A stretch of DNA of 64,000 nt from Lysinibacillus sp. JNUCC-52 (GCF_015999545.1 NZ_CP065546.1:248001-312000), one strand, 5' to 3'. Counted from the first letter of the stretch, positions 7,671 through 17,671 are shown. Translations and numbers: made by a program. The notes: generated from the sequence alone by a model not told the origin.

Positions 7671-8864
7671 GTTTAATTTTTCAATAAAAACAACTTTTAA
7701 GTAATTGAATTCAGGATGTTCACGTGGCACGCGGAAATCCCTTGGTAAACCGTATTCCTCAACGATTTTATAACGCGTATTTGTTTCTTTAAACGCTTGG
7801 TCAATAAAGCCTTTGAACTTTTTCATGCCAAAGCTTGCATTGTTTGTAGACGCAACAATAATACCATTTTTTTCGGTAATAGCAATTGTATCCTTTAATA
7901 ACTTTGGATAATCCTTTGCAGTTGAAAACGTCATTTGTTTTGTTCGCGCAAAGCTAGGCGGATCTAATACAACAAGGTCGAATTTTAACTGATGACGCTG
8001 TGCATATTTGAAATAATGAAATACATCCATTACTTTAATGTCCTGTGCCTCATAGTCAATATGATTGACACTAAATTGCTCGATTGTTTTCGCTAAACTT
8101 CGTTTGGCTACATCGACACTCGTAGTTTTTGTTGCACCACCAAGTGCTGCTGCCACAGAGAAAGCACCTGTATAAGAAAATGTATTTAACACGGTTTTAT
8201 GTTGAGAATAGCGTTCACGAATGGCAAGTCGCACTTCACGTTGGTCGAGGAAAATACCAGTCATGGCACCATCATTTAAATGAACAGCATAGTTCATACC
8301 ATTTTCCTTAACGATAAGTGGGAATTCACCAGGTGTACCCATAACAAAATCGTCCTGTTCAATATATTGCCCTTTACTATCAAAACGTTTTTTCTCATAA
8401 ATGGCTTTAAAGTTTACTGTTTCTGCAAGAGCCTCATAAATGGCTTCTTTAAATGAATAAATACCTGCACTATACCAGCTCACCATATAATAGCCTTCAA
8501 AGAAATCGATTGTCATGCCACCAATTCCATCACCTTCGCCGTTAAAAGCACGAAATGCCGTCGTATCAGGGTTATTAAAGAATGTCTCGCGATTTTGTAG
8601 CGCCTTGCTTATTTTTTTCGCAAAAAACGCCTTGTCAATTTCTTCATTAGCATCAGTAGTTAATAGCCAGCCGATGCCTTTATTTTGAATACCATAATAG
8701 CCTGTGCCGATAAATCGATTATGAATATCTAGTAGACGAAGTAGCGCACCTTCCTCAGCAGGCAGTTTTCGTGTATCAACTGCTTCTTTTGAGATTAGTG
8801 GGTAGCCTTTTTTCAATGGGCCTGCATATTGATTATTAATTTGTAATGCAATCGTTTGTGTCAT
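7668..8864 (-). CDS. RlmI-like class I SAM-dependent rRNA methyltransferase
   Basis: A 398-aa protein of the RlmI/YwbD type that probably methylates a cytosine of 23S rRNA. The N-terminal PUA-like and linker region spans about residues 1-170. The Rossmann methyltransferase follows, with the SAM-binding motif NTFSYTGAFSVAAALGG and the catalytic-loop motif LDPPSFAR. The start is placed at MTQTIALQ because AAAGGA lies seven bases before that ATG; a further 20 upstream codons have no such support. The gene has the same orientation as the esterase gene upstream at 9844. Substrate base is inferred from the family. Confidence 0.85.
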   Translation of the reverse strand: MTQTIALQINNQYAGPLKKGYPLISKEAVDTRKLPAEEGALLRLLDIHNRFIGTGYYGIQNKGIGWLLTTDANEEIDKAFFAKKISKALQNRETFFNNPDTTAFRAFNGEGDGIGGMTIDFFEGYYMVSWYSAGIYSFKEAIYEALAETVNFKAIYEKKRFDSKGQYIEQDDFVMGTPGEFPLIVKENGMNYAVHLNDGAMTGIFLDQREVRLAIRERYSQHKTVLNTFSYTGAFSVAAALGGATKTTSVDVAKRSLAKTIEQFSVNHIDYEAQDIKVMDVFHYFKYAQRHQLKFDLVVLDPPSFARTKQMTFSTAKDYPKLLKDTIAITEKNGIIVASTNNASFGMKKFKGFIDQAFKETNTRYKIVEEYGLPRDFRVPREHPEFNYLKVVFIEKLN

Positions 8865-8926
8865 GTTGTCATCCTTTAAAAAACATTTTGCTCTATTATC
8901 GCATTGTTTAGTAGCAATACACAAAC

Positions 8927-9844
8927 TTATTTCACGAATGTCGCAATTTTTTCAACTGTCTCCATTGTAGCAGCCTCAAAAAACTCCATCTTACTAAAAT
9001 AACTATGAATTAAACCTGCCATATGGACATGCTCAACGTAAACGCCCGCTTCAGTTAATTTTTGAGCGTAAGTCAGACCTTCGTCGTAAAGTACATCTGC
9101 TTCAGCCGCAATGATTATTGTTTTTGGAAGTACACCAAGGTTTTCAATATACATAGGTGAAACAAGTGGATTGTTAAAATTATTGGCCTCTGTATAATGC
9201 TCAGCAAACCATTGCATCCCTTGCTTATCTAAACCAAAATGTTCTCCGTAAGAACTATAAGAAGCCGTCGTAAAATCAAGGTTTGTAACAGGATAAATTA
9301 GCGCTTGTGCAGAAATAATTGGACCATCTAAGATTGCTGCTAAGTAGGAAACAATTGTTGCTAGATTTCCCCCAGCACTATCACCAGCTACTATTAATCG
9401 CGTGTTATCGCCACCGAACGCTGTTATGTTGTTATAAACCCACAGTAATCCATCATATGCGTCGTTTAGTGGGATAGGGAAGGGGTGTTCAGGTGCTAAA
9501 CGATAATCTACGGATACGACAATAGCATGCGCTTTGTCAGCTAATAACTGACATCCCGCATCCGAGGACTCTAAATTGCCAAAGACCCATCCACCACCAT
9601 GATAATAAATAATAACAGGTAATTTTTCTGTATGTTCGGGAATGTAAACGCGGATATTAATCTCGTGTCCATCTCGCATACGTATTTTTCGATTCTCGAT
9701 AGATGCGAGCACAGGCATATGGACAGATTGCCATGTTGGTACTGCGCGCATAACTCTTGCTTCCTGTGGTGATTGTTCATAATAATGTGGTTTACAATCC
9801 GTCGCTTGAATATAGCAAACAGCCTCATTGGTTAAACGTGTCAT
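8927..9844 (-). CDS. alpha/beta hydrolase of the HSL (GDXG) family
   Basis: A 305-aa esterase/lipase-like hydrolase. The oxyanion-hole motif HGGG appears as YYHGGGWVFG near residue 80 and the nucleophile elbow as GDSAGG near residue 154. A later Asp (DVLYDEG) and a His (GLIHSYF) complete the probable catalytic triad. No signal peptide is present, so it is cytosolic, acting on short acyl esters. The ATG at 9844 follows AAAGGATGATGTT. The next gene downstream is the methyltransferase, 62 bases away, with its own ribosome binding site. Natural substrate unknown. Confidence 0.87.
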   Translation of the reverse strand: MTRLTNEAVCYIQATDCKPHYYEQSPQEARVMRAVPTWQSVHMPVLASIENRKIRMRDGHEINIRVYIPEHTEKLPVIIYYHGGGWVFGNLESSDAGCQLLADKAHAIVVSVDYRLAPEHPFPIPLNDAYDGLLWVYNNITAFGGDNTRLIVAGDSAGGNLATIVSYLAAILDGPIISAQALIYPVTNLDFTTASYSSYGEHFGLDKQGMQWFAEHYTEANNFNNPLVSPMYIENLGVLPKTIIIAAEADVLYDEGLTYAQKLTEAGVYVEHVHMAGLIHSYFSKMEFFEAATMETVEKIATFVK

Positions 9845-10017
9845 AACATCATCCTTTAAAAATTTTTATTGTTACCTCTCATTATAAACTATTCTTATAA
9901 ATTTACTATGATTTAAAACCGAAGAAGAAATTTATTTTAAAAATGAGCAGAAATATTCCGATAGTAAAGTAAAATTATGTTTATAATAGGATGAATGATA
10001 TAACTTGGAGGGTAATG

Positions 10018-10497
10018 ATGATTTCATTAATAGTAGCGCATGATAATAACCATGTCATTGGATATGAAAACGGGATGCCGTGGCATTTACCAGGTGATTT
10101 ACAATATTTTAAGGAAAAAACGATGGGCAAACCAATGATAATGGGACGGAAAACATTTGAATCGATTGGTAGACCGTTACCAGGGCGACGTAACATCGTA
10201 ATTACACGTGATGCCAACTATCGTGCTGAGGGTATTGAAGTAGTAACTAGTCTCGACGAAGCACTTTCTATAGCAGGTGATGTGCCTGAAATCATGATTA
10301 TTGGCGGCGAACAAATTTTTAGATTGTCAATGGACATCACAGATCGAATTTATGCTACAAAAATTAATCATTCCTTTAAAGGGGATACATACTTCCCTAA
10401 ATATGAAGAGGAATTTGTGCTCGTCTCGTCACAACAACCTGTAACTGCACCAGAAGGGTACACATTTCAATATCAAATTTTTGAACGTAAAGATTAA
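10018..10497 (+). CDS. folA: dihydrofolate reductase
   Basis: This enzyme reduces dihydrofolate to tetrahydrofolate with NADPH. The 159-aa sequence begins MISLIVAHDNNHVIG and shows the family landmarks NGMPWHLPGDL (substrate site with the conserved acidic residue), GRKTFESIGRPLPGR (NADPH binding) and IIGGEQIF. ATG at 10018 (or the adjacent one at 10015) follows GGAGG. The upstream in-frame ATG at 9991 lacks a ribosome binding site. No thyA gene is adjacent, unlike many relatives. A strong hairpin follows. Confidence 0.95.
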   Translation: MISLIVAHDNNHVIGYENGMPWHLPGDLQYFKEKTMGKPMIMGRKTFESIGRPLPGRRNIVITRDANYRAEGIEVVTSLDEALSIAGDVPEIMIIGGEQIFRLSMDITDRIYATKINHSFKGDTYFPKYEEEFVLVSSQQPVTAPEGYTFQYQIFERKD

Positions 10498-10522
10498 TTA
10501 GATTGTTCTAAGCTCAATGAAG

Positions 10523-10561
10523 AACAAAGCACACGGATTTGCTTATGCCGTGTGCTTTGTT
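10523..10561. terminator. bidirectional terminator-like hairpin after folA
   Basis: AACAAAGCACACGG (10523-10536) pairs perfectly with CCGTGTGCTTTGTT (10548-10561). It sits in the tail-to-tail gap between folA and the hemolysin III gene and could serve both. Confidence 0.75.
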
Positions 10562-10586
10562 GCGTTACAAATACATATTCTTAAAA

Positions 10587-11222
10587 TTATAAATAAAAAT
10601 AAATACAGGCATACATCGAGCCACATCCAGCTAACACAAACAGATGCCAAATTGTATGATTATAAGGGAGGCTACGCCAAGCGTAAAAAATAGCACCAAA
10701 TGTATAGAAAAGGCCGCCAGCTAATAAGAAACCAAAGCCATTACTTCCTAAGAAAAAATAAATCGGCTTAATGGCAAAGATAATAAGCCAGCCCATACCA
10801 ATATAAAAAATAAGCGATAGTATTTCAAAGCGATTAATAAAAAAACATTTAAATACAACACCTAGTAAAGCAAGTGTCCAAATAACACACAATAAAGTGA
10901 CCCCTAATGTTCCACCAATTGCGATTAATAAAAACGGTGTGTAGGTCCCCGCAATTAAAATATAGATAGAAGAATGGTCAAGAATAGCGAAAAAATACTT
11001 GTATTTTTCAGGCATACTATGGAGTAATGTTGACATTAGAAATAAGATGATAACAGAGGCGCCAAAAATGCTAAATGATGTAATATACAATGCACTTCCA
11101 TTTTGGACAGCGGTTAATATTAAAATAACAAGTGCTGGAATACTTGCAAGTAAGCCTATACCGTGAGTAATGGCATTCCACAATTCTTCCTTCCATGTTT
11201 TATAGTCAAATGAATCCACCAT
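10587..11222 (-). CDS. hemolysin III family (PAQR-like) membrane protein
   Basis: A 211-aa seven-helix membrane protein of the hemolysin III/YqfA family, related to the PAQR superfamily. The conserved features are NAITHGIGLLAS at the start of helix 1, HSMPEKYKYFFAILDHSSIYILIAGTYTP spanning helices 2-3, and HTIWHLFVLAG in the last part. The histidines are candidate metal ligands. The ATG at 11222 follows GGGAGTG, and the longer N-terminus is not supported. It diverges from the degV gene. Role in haemolysis is not established for most members. Confidence 0.88.
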   Translation of the reverse strand: MVDSFDYKTWKEELWNAITHGIGLLASIPALVILILTAVQNGSALYITSFSIFGASVIILFLMSTLLHSMPEKYKYFFAILDHSSIYILIAGTYTPFLLIAIGGTLGVTLLCVIWTLALLGVVFKCFFINRFEILSLIFYIGMGWLIIFAIKPIYFFLGSNGFGFLLAGGLFYTFGAIFYAWRSLPYNHTIWHLFVLAGCGSMYACIYFYL

Positions 11223-11412
11223 AAACAACACTCCCTTCGTTCTGTATTTACTATAGCCCAATAATGTGCTTCTTACTATTTACATTTGTCACATATTTAC
11301 TTATCTAAAATGTCATGTCGAATTTTAGAGGAAATTGTTAGACAAATTTAGTGGAAAAAGGCTATAGTATCGAAGGAAGTGGAATTGAAAAGACTTGAAA
11401 TAGACACTTGAA

Positions 11413-11426
11413 ATGACAAATGTCAT
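11413..11426. promoter_or_regulatory. inverted repeat ATGACA-AA-TGTCAT in a divergent promoter region
   Basis: A perfect 6-bp inverted repeat with a 2-bp centre lies between the divergent hemolysin III and degV genes, 63 bases before the degV start. Similar half-sites (AATGTCAT, TTTGTCA) are seen nearby at about 11285-11315. It is a plausible operator, but no regulator is known. Confidence 0.35.
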
Positions 11427-11488
11427 GTTTACATATGGAAACATTAGTCTATATAATTAATTTCAATGATGTTAAAGGATGTGTCGAA

Positions 11489-12331
11489 GTGGGACGAATT
11501 CATATAGTAACGGACTCAACTTGTGATTTAACAAAAGAAGAAGTAGAGCAACACGGTATACATATAGTACCGTTAACAATTCAAATTGATGGGAAAACAT
11601 ATATAGATGGAGTAGATTTAGATCCACAACCTTTTTTAGGTCTGATGAAAAATGCTAAAGACCTGCCGAAAAGTTCGCAACCAGCACCAGGGAAGTTTAA
11701 AGAACTATATGACGAACTTGGCAAAGATGGGGACCAAATACTTTCTATTCATATGACAGGTGGAATGAGTGGGACAGTTGAATCTGCTCGACAGGCTGCT
11801 CAAATGACAGATGCTGATGTAACGGTTATTGATTCTCGATTTATCGCAATTGGGCTTGCTATCCAATTGAGAGAAGCGATAAAGATGCGCGATGCTGGTG
11901 CATCTGTTGAAGAAATCGTCACACGTTTAGACACGGTACGTGACAATACACATTTATATGTAATTGTTGACACACTAGAAAATTTAATTAAAGGCGGTCG
12001 AATTGGTAAAGGAACAGGATTTATCGGTTCTTTGCTAAATATTAAAGTAATTGCAAACCTAGAGGGCGGGGCATATAACCCTGTATCAAAAGTTCGCAGT
12101 CATAAACAAGTTGTAAACTACTTATTCAAACAATTCCAAGCAGATACTGCTGGTAAAACAGTTAAGGCTGTAGGTATTTCACATGCCGACGGTTTAATCA
12201 CAATGGGTGGTCCATTAAAAGAGCTAATTGAAGGAACAGGCTTTAATGATGTTGAGATTGCTTTTACTTCACCAATTATTTCTACACATACTGGACCAGG
12301 TGCAATTGGTTTTATTTATTTTTCAGAATAA
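11489..12331 (+). CDS. DegV family fatty-acid-binding protein
   Basis: A 280-aa member of the DegV/FakB family, which binds fatty acids and can present them to the FakA kinase. Landmarks are IVTDSTCDL at the N-terminus, SSQPAPGKF near residue 70, the MTGGMSGT loop, and the C-terminal THTGPGAIGF signature. A GTG start at 11489 preceded by AAAGGA nine bases upstream is chosen; 23 further upstream codons have no ribosome binding site. It stands alone as a transcription unit. Lipid specificity cannot be read. Confidence 0.9.
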   Translation: MGRIHIVTDSTCDLTKEEVEQHGIHIVPLTIQIDGKTYIDGVDLDPQPFLGLMKNAKDLPKSSQPAPGKFKELYDELGKDGDQILSIHMTGGMSGTVESARQAAQMTDADVTVIDSRFIAIGLAIQLREAIKMRDAGASVEEIVTRLDTVRDNTHLYVIVDTLENLIKGGRIGKGTGFIGSLLNIKVIANLEGGAYNPVSKVRSHKQVVNYLFKQFQADTAGKTVKAVGISHADGLITMGGPLKELIEGTGFNDVEIAFTSPIISTHTGPGAIGFIYFSE

Positions 12332-12521
12332 TTAACAAGAGCTGCTACATAAGTAATTGTAGTAGCTTTTTAACGCTTTTCGTAGCAAGTTGTAAAAATG
12401 GTATACAGGTAATGTGATGATAATGCTTGGATTTTTCTTGATAAACTGAAGCGTCGTCACTTTTCATTGTAGCGACAACTATTTATAATAGAACTAACAG
12501 TAAATGATGGAAGGTGGTCAA

Positions 12522-13451
12522 ATGGGCATCTGGCGAATTATTTTGTCATGTTTGATCGTCTTAGTACTAAGTGGTTGTGCAATATCAATAGATGAACCGA
12601 TTGCGCCTGCAGACCAAGATAGTGAGCAGGCAGAGACGGAGCAAGATATGAGACAGGATGAGCAACAAGCAGAAGAGGAGGCAAAACCTTCTAGTAATGT
12701 ATTGACGCAAATTTTTGAACATTTTTTTGAACCTTCAGAAGAGGATTTACGGCAAATTGATGATGATAACGCAAAGCAACTACATTACTTGGCACTTGGA
12801 GATTCATTAACAGATGGTGTCGGGGATGAGTATAGTCAAGACGGTTATGTTGGAAGATTAGCAGATTCAATGCAAGCTTGGACTTCGATTTCAGAAGTCG
12901 ATGTGGATAATCGCGGAAAAAGAGGAAGACGGAGCGATCAGCTATTAAAATTAATAAAAAAAGGGCATTATGATGAAGAGCTGCAACAAGCACAGTTTAT
13001 TTCATTAACTATGGGTGGAAATGATGTAATGAAAGTGGTCAAACAGGATTTGTTTAATTTAAAACGAGATGCGTTTGACAAGGAATTATTAACTTATGAG
13101 AATCGTTATACGAAAATTATTGATGGTATAAGGGCAAAAAATCCTACCGTGCCTTTATTACTCATTGGCTTTTATAATCCTTTTTCGATTGTTACAAATG
13201 AGGCAAATGAATTTGATACAATTATTACTGAATGGAATAGTGTCATAAAAAAAATCGCAAGTAAAGATTCAAATGCTTGTTATGTCTCAGTTGAAGACTT
13301 GTTTGATTCGAATCAAGAACTTGTCTATCATACAGATTTTTTTCATCCCAATGCAAAAGGCTATGATAAAATGACTGAGCGAATATTAGCTACAATGGAG
13401 CAATGTAAAATGGAACAAAAAATTAATAAGGCAATAGGCTTCGAGGAGTGA
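12522..13451 (+). CDS. SGNH/GDSL hydrolase lipoprotein (YpmR-like)
   Basis: A 309-aa membrane-anchored esterase-like protein. The N-terminal lipoprotein signal ends in lipobox LSGC. An acidic, glutamine-rich linker follows to about residue 85. The SGNH domain has block I ALGDSLTDG, block III GGND and block V HPNAKGY, so Ser, Gly, Asn and His of the family are all present. The ATG at 12522 follows GGAAGGTGG. It is followed after four bases by a YpmS-like gene, the same order as ypmR-ypmS in Bacillus subtilis, and then msrA-msrB. Substrate unknown, probably at the cell surface. Confidence 0.88.
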   Translation: MGIWRIILSCLIVLVLSGCAISIDEPIAPADQDSEQAETEQDMRQDEQQAEEEAKPSSNVLTQIFEHFFEPSEEDLRQIDDDNAKQLHYLALGDSLTDGVGDEYSQDGYVGRLADSMQAWTSISEVDVDNRGKRGRRSDQLLKLIKKGHYDEELQQAQFISLTMGGNDVMKVVKQDLFNLKRDAFDKELLTYENRYTKIIDGIRAKNPTVPLLLIGFYNPFSIVTNEANEFDTIITEWNSVIKKIASKDSNACYVSVEDLFDSNQELVYHTDFFHPNAKGYDKMTERILATMEQCKMEQKINKAIGFEE

Positions 13452-13455
13452 CTAA

Positions 13456-14037
13456 ATGAATAAATGGAAATTCGCATTTTTTGCGTTAGCAGGTATGGTT
13501 CTTTTTTCAATCCTCCTCGTCGTTTATTTAGCAACGAAACCAGTTGATGGATATGATTTAGCAAAGAGCTCAGACAAAGATACTGAAATAACAGGCAATG
13601 TGTTAGTTGTCCAAACGACAACGAAAGAATTAGAGTCAATTACAAAGAAATATTTAAAGGACAGTGCAAAAGGTTCGCCACTCCCATTGGATTTTACCAT
13701 TGGGGATGATATTGAATTACGTAGTAAGTTAACGGTTTTTTATACTGAAATCCCAATTTCAATGAATTTTGAGCCAATTGTCGATGACAAGGGTAATATT
13801 ATTTTAAAGCAAACAGGGATGAATGTAGGGCTATTAAATATTCCACCGGAGACGACAATGAAAATAATGAGAGATTCGGTGGATTTCCCATCGTGGATTA
13901 CAGTGAATCCGAATAAGGCTGAAATTTATATTGATTTATCACGAGTTAATATAGCTTCAGGTTCTCGTGTACGTGCGAAGGAATTAGACTTACCAAACGA
14001 TAAAATTTTATTGGAAATTATTGTCCCTGGAGAATAA
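13456..14037 (+). CDS. YpmS family (DUF2140) membrane-anchored protein
   Basis: A 193-aa protein with one N-terminal transmembrane helix (about residues 5-27) and an extracytoplasmic domain typical of DUF2140/YpmS. The function is unknown. It starts four bases after the SGNH lipoprotein gene and ends three bases before the msrA ribosome-binding region, so the four genes form one operon. The ATG follows GAGGAGTG. Conservation of this order in Bacillus suggests a shared envelope role. Confidence 0.85.
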   Translation: MNKWKFAFFALAGMVLFSILLVVYLATKPVDGYDLAKSSDKDTEITGNVLVVQTTTKELESITKKYLKDSAKGSPLPLDFTIGDDIELRSKLTVFYTEIPISMNFEPIVDDKGNIILKQTGMNVGLLNIPPETTMKIMRDSVDFPSWITVNPNKAEIYIDLSRVNIASGSRVRAKELDLPNDKILLEIIVPGE

Positions 14038-14049
14038 GGAGTGATATAT

Positions 14050-14580
14050 ATGGCAATGAAAAAGGCAACATTTGCAGGCGGCTGTTTTTGGTGTATGGTT
14101 AAGCCATTCGATGAAACACCTGGCATTGAAGCTGTAGTTTCTGGTTACACAGGTGGACATGTGGAAAATCCAACATATGAACAAGTATGTTCGGAAACTA
14201 CAGGTCATGTAGAAGCGGTTCAAATTACGTTTGATGATGATATTTATTCTTATGAGCAATTATTAGCTACATTTTGGACGTTAATTGATCCAACCGATGC
14301 AGGTGGACAATTTTATGATCGTGGACAATCCTACACTACTGCCATTTTTTATCATGATGAAGAACAACAAGAATTAGCGGAACGTTCGAAGGCTGATTTA
14401 GAGGCTTCAGGTAAATTTGATAATCCGATTGCAGTGAAAGTTTTACCTGCAAGTACATTTTATGCTGCTGAGGACTACCACCAATATTATTATAAAAAAA
14501 ATCCAATGCATTATGAACGCTATGCAGTGGGATCTGGTCGAAAAGCATTTCAAGAACAACACTGGGGGCATAGAAAATGA
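14050..14580 (+). CDS. msrA: peptide-methionine (S)-S-oxide reductase
   Basis: Reduces the S epimer of methionine sulfoxide in proteins and free form. The 176-aa sequence has the catalytic motif GGCFWC near residue 10 and the later [11 protein letters not shown] motif. The ATG at 14050 lies nine bases after AAGGA; an upstream GTG at 14041 overlaps less well. It overlaps msrB by four bases (ATGA), so translation is coupled. The operon places repair of oxidised methionine next to an exported hydrolase. Confidence 0.95.
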   Translation: MAMKKATFAGGCFWCMVKPFDETPGIEAVVSGYTGGHVENPTYEQVCSETTGHVEAVQITFDDDIYSYEQLLATFWTLIDPTDAGGQFYDRGQSYTTAIFYHDEEQQELAERSKADLEASGKFDNPIAVKVLPASTFYAAEDYHQYYYKKNPMHYERYAVGSGRKAFQEQHWGHRK

Positions 14581-15005
14581 ATAAAGAACAACGAGTAAAA
14601 CAACTAACAGATATGCAGTACTATGTAACTCAGGAAAATGGCACGGAGCCACCATTCCGAAATGAATATGATCAACATTTTGAAGAAGGTATTTATGTAG
14701 ATATTGTTTCGGGCAAGCCATTATTTAGCTCGCACGATAAATTCAACTCAGGCTGTGGTTGGCCCGCTTTCTCAAAACCGATTGCAAACGAACAAGTGAC
14801 GGAGCACTTTGATACATCCCATGGGATGCGCCGTGTAGAAGTACGAAGCAAGGATGCGGACTCTCATTTAGGACATGTCTTTCCAGATGGCCCTGCAGAA
14901 TTAGGTGGCCTACGCTATTGCATTAACTCTGCATCACTTCGTTTTATCCCTAAAGGTGATTTAGAAAAAGAAGGCTATGCGGAATATTTATCATTATTTA
15001 AGTAA
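14577..15005 (+). CDS. msrB: peptide-methionine (R)-S-oxide reductase
   Basis: Reduces the R epimer of methionine sulfoxide. The 142-aa protein carries CGWPAFSKP, the [10 protein letters not shown] block and the catalytic-Cys motif [11 protein letters not shown]. The paired CxxC zinc motifs found in many MsrB proteins are not seen, so this is the zinc-free form. The start overlaps the msrA stop. A strong terminator follows after a stretch with phased repeats. Confidence 0.95.
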   Translation: MNKEQRVKQLTDMQYYVTQENGTEPPFRNEYDQHFEEGIYVDIVSGKPLFSSHDKFNSGCGWPAFSKPIANEQVTEHFDTSHGMRRVEVRSKDADSHLGHVFPDGPAELGGLRYCINSASLRFIPKGDLEKEGYAEYLSLFK

Positions 15006-15027
15006 TAAATCTGCGGACGTAAGCGAG

Positions 15028-15119
15028 TTACGGTAAACTTAGGTAAATCGCCGATAGAAGCCCGCGAATCGCCTGAAAGAAAGAAGAAATCGCCGATAAA
15101 AGTCTGTGAATAGACGGTA
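15028..15119. repeat. 21-bp phased GCCGATA repeats, locus 2
   Basis: CGCCGATA occurs at 15049-15056 and 15091-15098, and CGCCTGAA lies at 15070, all in 21-bp phase. Weaker copies fall in the same phase at 15028 (TTACGGTA) and 15112 (AGACGGTA). The core and period match the array at 931-1008. It lies between convergent msrB and the chemoreceptor gene. Confidence 0.75.
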
Positions 15120-15162
15120 AACTATCAGCAAGGCGTGCCGTAGTGGACAAAGGGCACTGCAA

Positions 15163-15204
15163 AAAAGTGTTAGATTGATTGTAAACAATCTAACACTTTT
15201 TTTA
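15163..15204 (+). terminator. terminator of the msrAB operon
   Basis: A perfect 15-bp stem (15163-15177 with 15186-15200; core GTGTTAGATTG) is followed by a T tract. The mirrored A tract means it could also act on the opposite strand. Confidence 0.88.
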
Positions 15205-15238
15205 TTTGTCTCAACCTTGTTTTGAGGGCAATATTCGC

Positions 15239-15282
15239 AAAAAAAAGAATGCCTCTATAGAAAAGAGACATTCTTTTTTTTG
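15239..15282 (-). terminator. terminator of the chemoreceptor gene
   Basis: On the minus strand, AAAGAATGTCTCT pairs imperfectly with AGAGGCATTCTTT, followed by a T tract. It lies directly after the chemoreceptor stop codon. Confidence 0.75.
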
Positions 15283-17124
15283 TTAAATTTTGAATGCACC
15301 GACGACATTGCGTAAACTATCTGCTTGATGAGCTAATTCCGTAGCGGCTGCATTAATTTCCTGCATGGATGCAGAACCTTGTGTAGCAGCTGCAGCTGAC
15401 ATCACCGTATTGGAAGCGGTTTGTTCAGCATAAGCGTTAATATGCACGAAATCATTTGCTACAGCATTACTGTAATCAAGTGTTTGCGCAATTTTTTCAA
15501 CCATTGTCGCAATAATTGTAGTCGTTTCTTTCGTGTGCATTAAAATATTAGACAATGACTGGTTTGTTTCATTTGTCACTTCGACTCCTCGTATAACAGT
15601 TGTGACACCATCATGATTTTGTGTAATTATTGATGCCACCTCATCTTGTATGGACGTTACAATTGTTGTTACTTCTTTTGCAGCAGTTTGTGATTGCTCA
15701 GCGAGTTTGCGTACTTCATCGGCTACTACAGCAAAGCCACGACCATGCTCTCCAGCACGAGCAGCTTCAATTGCCGCATTCAATGCGAGTAAATTTGTTT
15801 GCTCTGAGATGGCTGTAATAGTACCAATTATCGATGTAATATTTGCTGATTTACGACCAAGTGCTTCAATTGTTGTTGCAGTAGAAGCTATCGTTTCTTC
15901 AATAGATTGCATAACTAGTGTAGATTGCTGAACTGAACGACTACCTTCATCTGCCGCTTGTTGCATGGCAAGTGATGCACGTTGAACTGCATTCGCTTGC
16001 TCGTTTAATTGATGCATGGAATGATCTAAATCACTCATCTTTTGTTGTGCACTATTCATACTATTGATTGTATTTTCACTATCACTCGCTATATCTGCAC
16101 TAGCATCCGCTATATTTTGAATTGTACGAGCATTATCATCCGCTAATGTCATCAACTCTTGGCTACTACTTGATACGTGATCAGCGAGTTCGCTAACACG
16201 TTTAATAAGGTTTGAGATAGAAATGATAAGGGTATTCGTAGAGTTAGCAATAATAGAAAATTCATCGTTATTACGTACATGGACACGCCTTGTTAAATCA
16301 CCACCAGCTTGGGCAATATCAAGTATAGAGTGGTTAATCGCGCGCGTATTGTTTTTTAATGATTTAAATAGCATAAAGCCAAAAATAATGATTGCTATAA
16401 GACCGATGATTGAAATAATTAAGAAAGTACTATTTGACAAAGTAACCTGCTTATTCAACGTATTAAGTTTAGCTTTGTTGGATTTATCCATGACACTGTT
16501 GATGGCTTCAATATTTTGATCAATATGCAATTTCATTGTTTCGCCAGTACCTTCAATCATCAGCTTACGTGCTTGTTCTAGACCAAGCTCATCACGCATC
16601 GTCATGACCTTTTTCGAGTACTCAAGGTAATTTTTATAATATTGACCGATTGCTTGTATATGGCCAAGCTCAACTTGGCGGTCTGCAAATTTTTGTTGTA
16701 AAGCAGCTATTTTTTTATTGATAGAATCGATTTTCATTTTGTATGAAGTAGAATAACTACCATTTCCCGTAATTATATAGGCTTGTTCTAAGTTGGTTAA
16801 TCTAGCAATTTCATAGGCTAGCTGATTAACGGTAAGTTGCTCCTGTACATTCTTCTCAGTAAAATCTTTCATTTGCTGTTGAAGATTCGTTATATTGTTG
16901 TACGACAATATACCCATAGAGGCGGTAATAAAAATAAGAAGAGAGAAAATTATAAGTACTTTGCCGCGAATTAAATGATAAAAACGTTGTCGTTTTTCTG
17001 TAGTAGGAGGGAGATTATGCCTACTAGCGTTAGAATCAATAGCTTTCTTTCTATTGAAAAAGCTAGAATCTAAGAGAGACGGGCGTTTTCTCGTTGGTTT
17101 ACTTGATTTTTTCTTGTTTTTCAT
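15283..17124 (-). CDS. methyl-accepting chemotaxis protein
   Basis: A 613-aa transmembrane chemoreceptor. A basic cytoplasmic leader is followed by TM1 (about 54-74), an extracellular four-helix-bundle sensor of about 150 residues, TM2 (about 230-252), a HAMP domain and the long coiled-coil signalling domain. The hairpin tip reads [32 protein letters not shown], which contacts CheA/CheW. The third in-frame start is chosen because it lies eight bases after AGGAAGG; the ones at 17130 and 17133 are too close. It is monocistronic. Ligand unknown. Confidence 0.92.
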   Translation of the reverse strand: MKNKKKSSKPTRKRPSLLDSSFFNRKKAIDSNASRHNLPPTTEKRQRFYHLIRGKVLIIFSLLIFITASMGILSYNNITNLQQQMKDFTEKNVQEQLTVNQLAYEIARLTNLEQAYIITGNGSYSTSYKMKIDSINKKIAALQQKFADRQVELGHIQAIGQYYKNYLEYSKKVMTMRDELGLEQARKLMIEGTGETMKLHIDQNIEAINSVMDKSNKAKLNTLNKQVTLSNSTFLIISIIGLIAIIIFGFMLFKSLKNNTRAINHSILDIAQAGGDLTRRVHVRNNDEFSIIANSTNTLIISISNLIKRVSELADHVSSSSQELMTLADDNARTIQNIADASADIASDSENTINSMNSAQQKMSDLDHSMHQLNEQANAVQRASLAMQQAADEGSRSVQQSTLVMQSIEETIASTATTIEALGRKSANITSIIGTITAISEQTNLLALNAAIEAARAGEHGRGFAVVADEVRKLAEQSQTAAKEVTTIVTSIQDEVASIITQNHDGVTTVIRGVEVTNETNQSLSNILMHTKETTTIIATMVEKIAQTLDYSNAVANDFVHINAYAEQTASNTVMSAAAATQGSASMQEINAAATELAHQADSLRNVVGAFKI

Positions 17125-17398
17125 CGCCATCACCTTCCTAATTTTTGCAGTATTGTATACAATTCTAGCGTATAATACTAAAAAATTCTATCTTAAATTC
17201 ACAAAATTTTCATTTTTCAGATAAAAAAGCGTAATATTTTTGCATGTCAAAAGTCTAATAAGGTGAAAAAGACTTTACGTAATTTACTTACTAGGAAAAA
17301 TTACTTAAATAAAAATATAGTCCATTTTATGACGAAATGTATTTTTTTTGATAAACTAGCGGAAAGTAAAAATGACAAGAGGAGGGCACTTTTCAATT

Positions 17399-17620
17399 AT
17401 GAAAAAGAGCTTTTATTTATATGTACTAACATTCCGTGGAGGAGACTGGTCGGATGCTAAAGTTCGCTTTGCTGAAGAAGTATTTCATGAACATAACTTC
17501 CCTAAACAAAGCATAGATTTTGATGAGCTATCTACATATATCGAAACATATGCAACAGATAACTTAAAAACAGATGTGTTTGATGAACTATGGGATTTAT
17601 ATATTGAACAAGGTCGATAA
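17399..17620 (+). CDS. YozE family protein (UPF0346)
   Basis: A 73-aa protein matching YozE, a small SAM-like helical domain of unknown function: [13 protein letters not shown] at the start, [15 protein letters not shown] in the middle, and FDELWDLY near the end. The ATG at 17399 gives the family start. GGAGG lies 13 bases upstream, a little far, so the in-frame ATG at 17372 cannot be fully excluded. Confidence 0.85.
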   Translation: MKKSFYLYVLTFRGGDWSDAKVRFAEEVFHEHNFPKQSIDFDELSTYIETYATDNLKTDVFDELWDLYIEQGR

Positions 17621-17655
17621 TATTAGAATACTCTAATTATTCTTTCTTTTAGAGT

Positions 17656-17671
17656 TGCTAGACGTCTAGCA
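17656..17671. promoter_or_regulatory. 16-bp perfect palindrome upstream of deoD
   Basis: TGCTAGACGTCTAGCA at 17656-17671 is a perfect palindrome without loop, 65 bases before the deoD start. No T tract follows, so an operator for a dimeric regulator is more likely than a terminator. Confidence 0.4.

Noticed and set aside
931..15119. The 21-bp repeats as a CRISPR array
   Set aside because: Units are too short and variable, there is no spacer-repeat alternation, and no cas genes are present.
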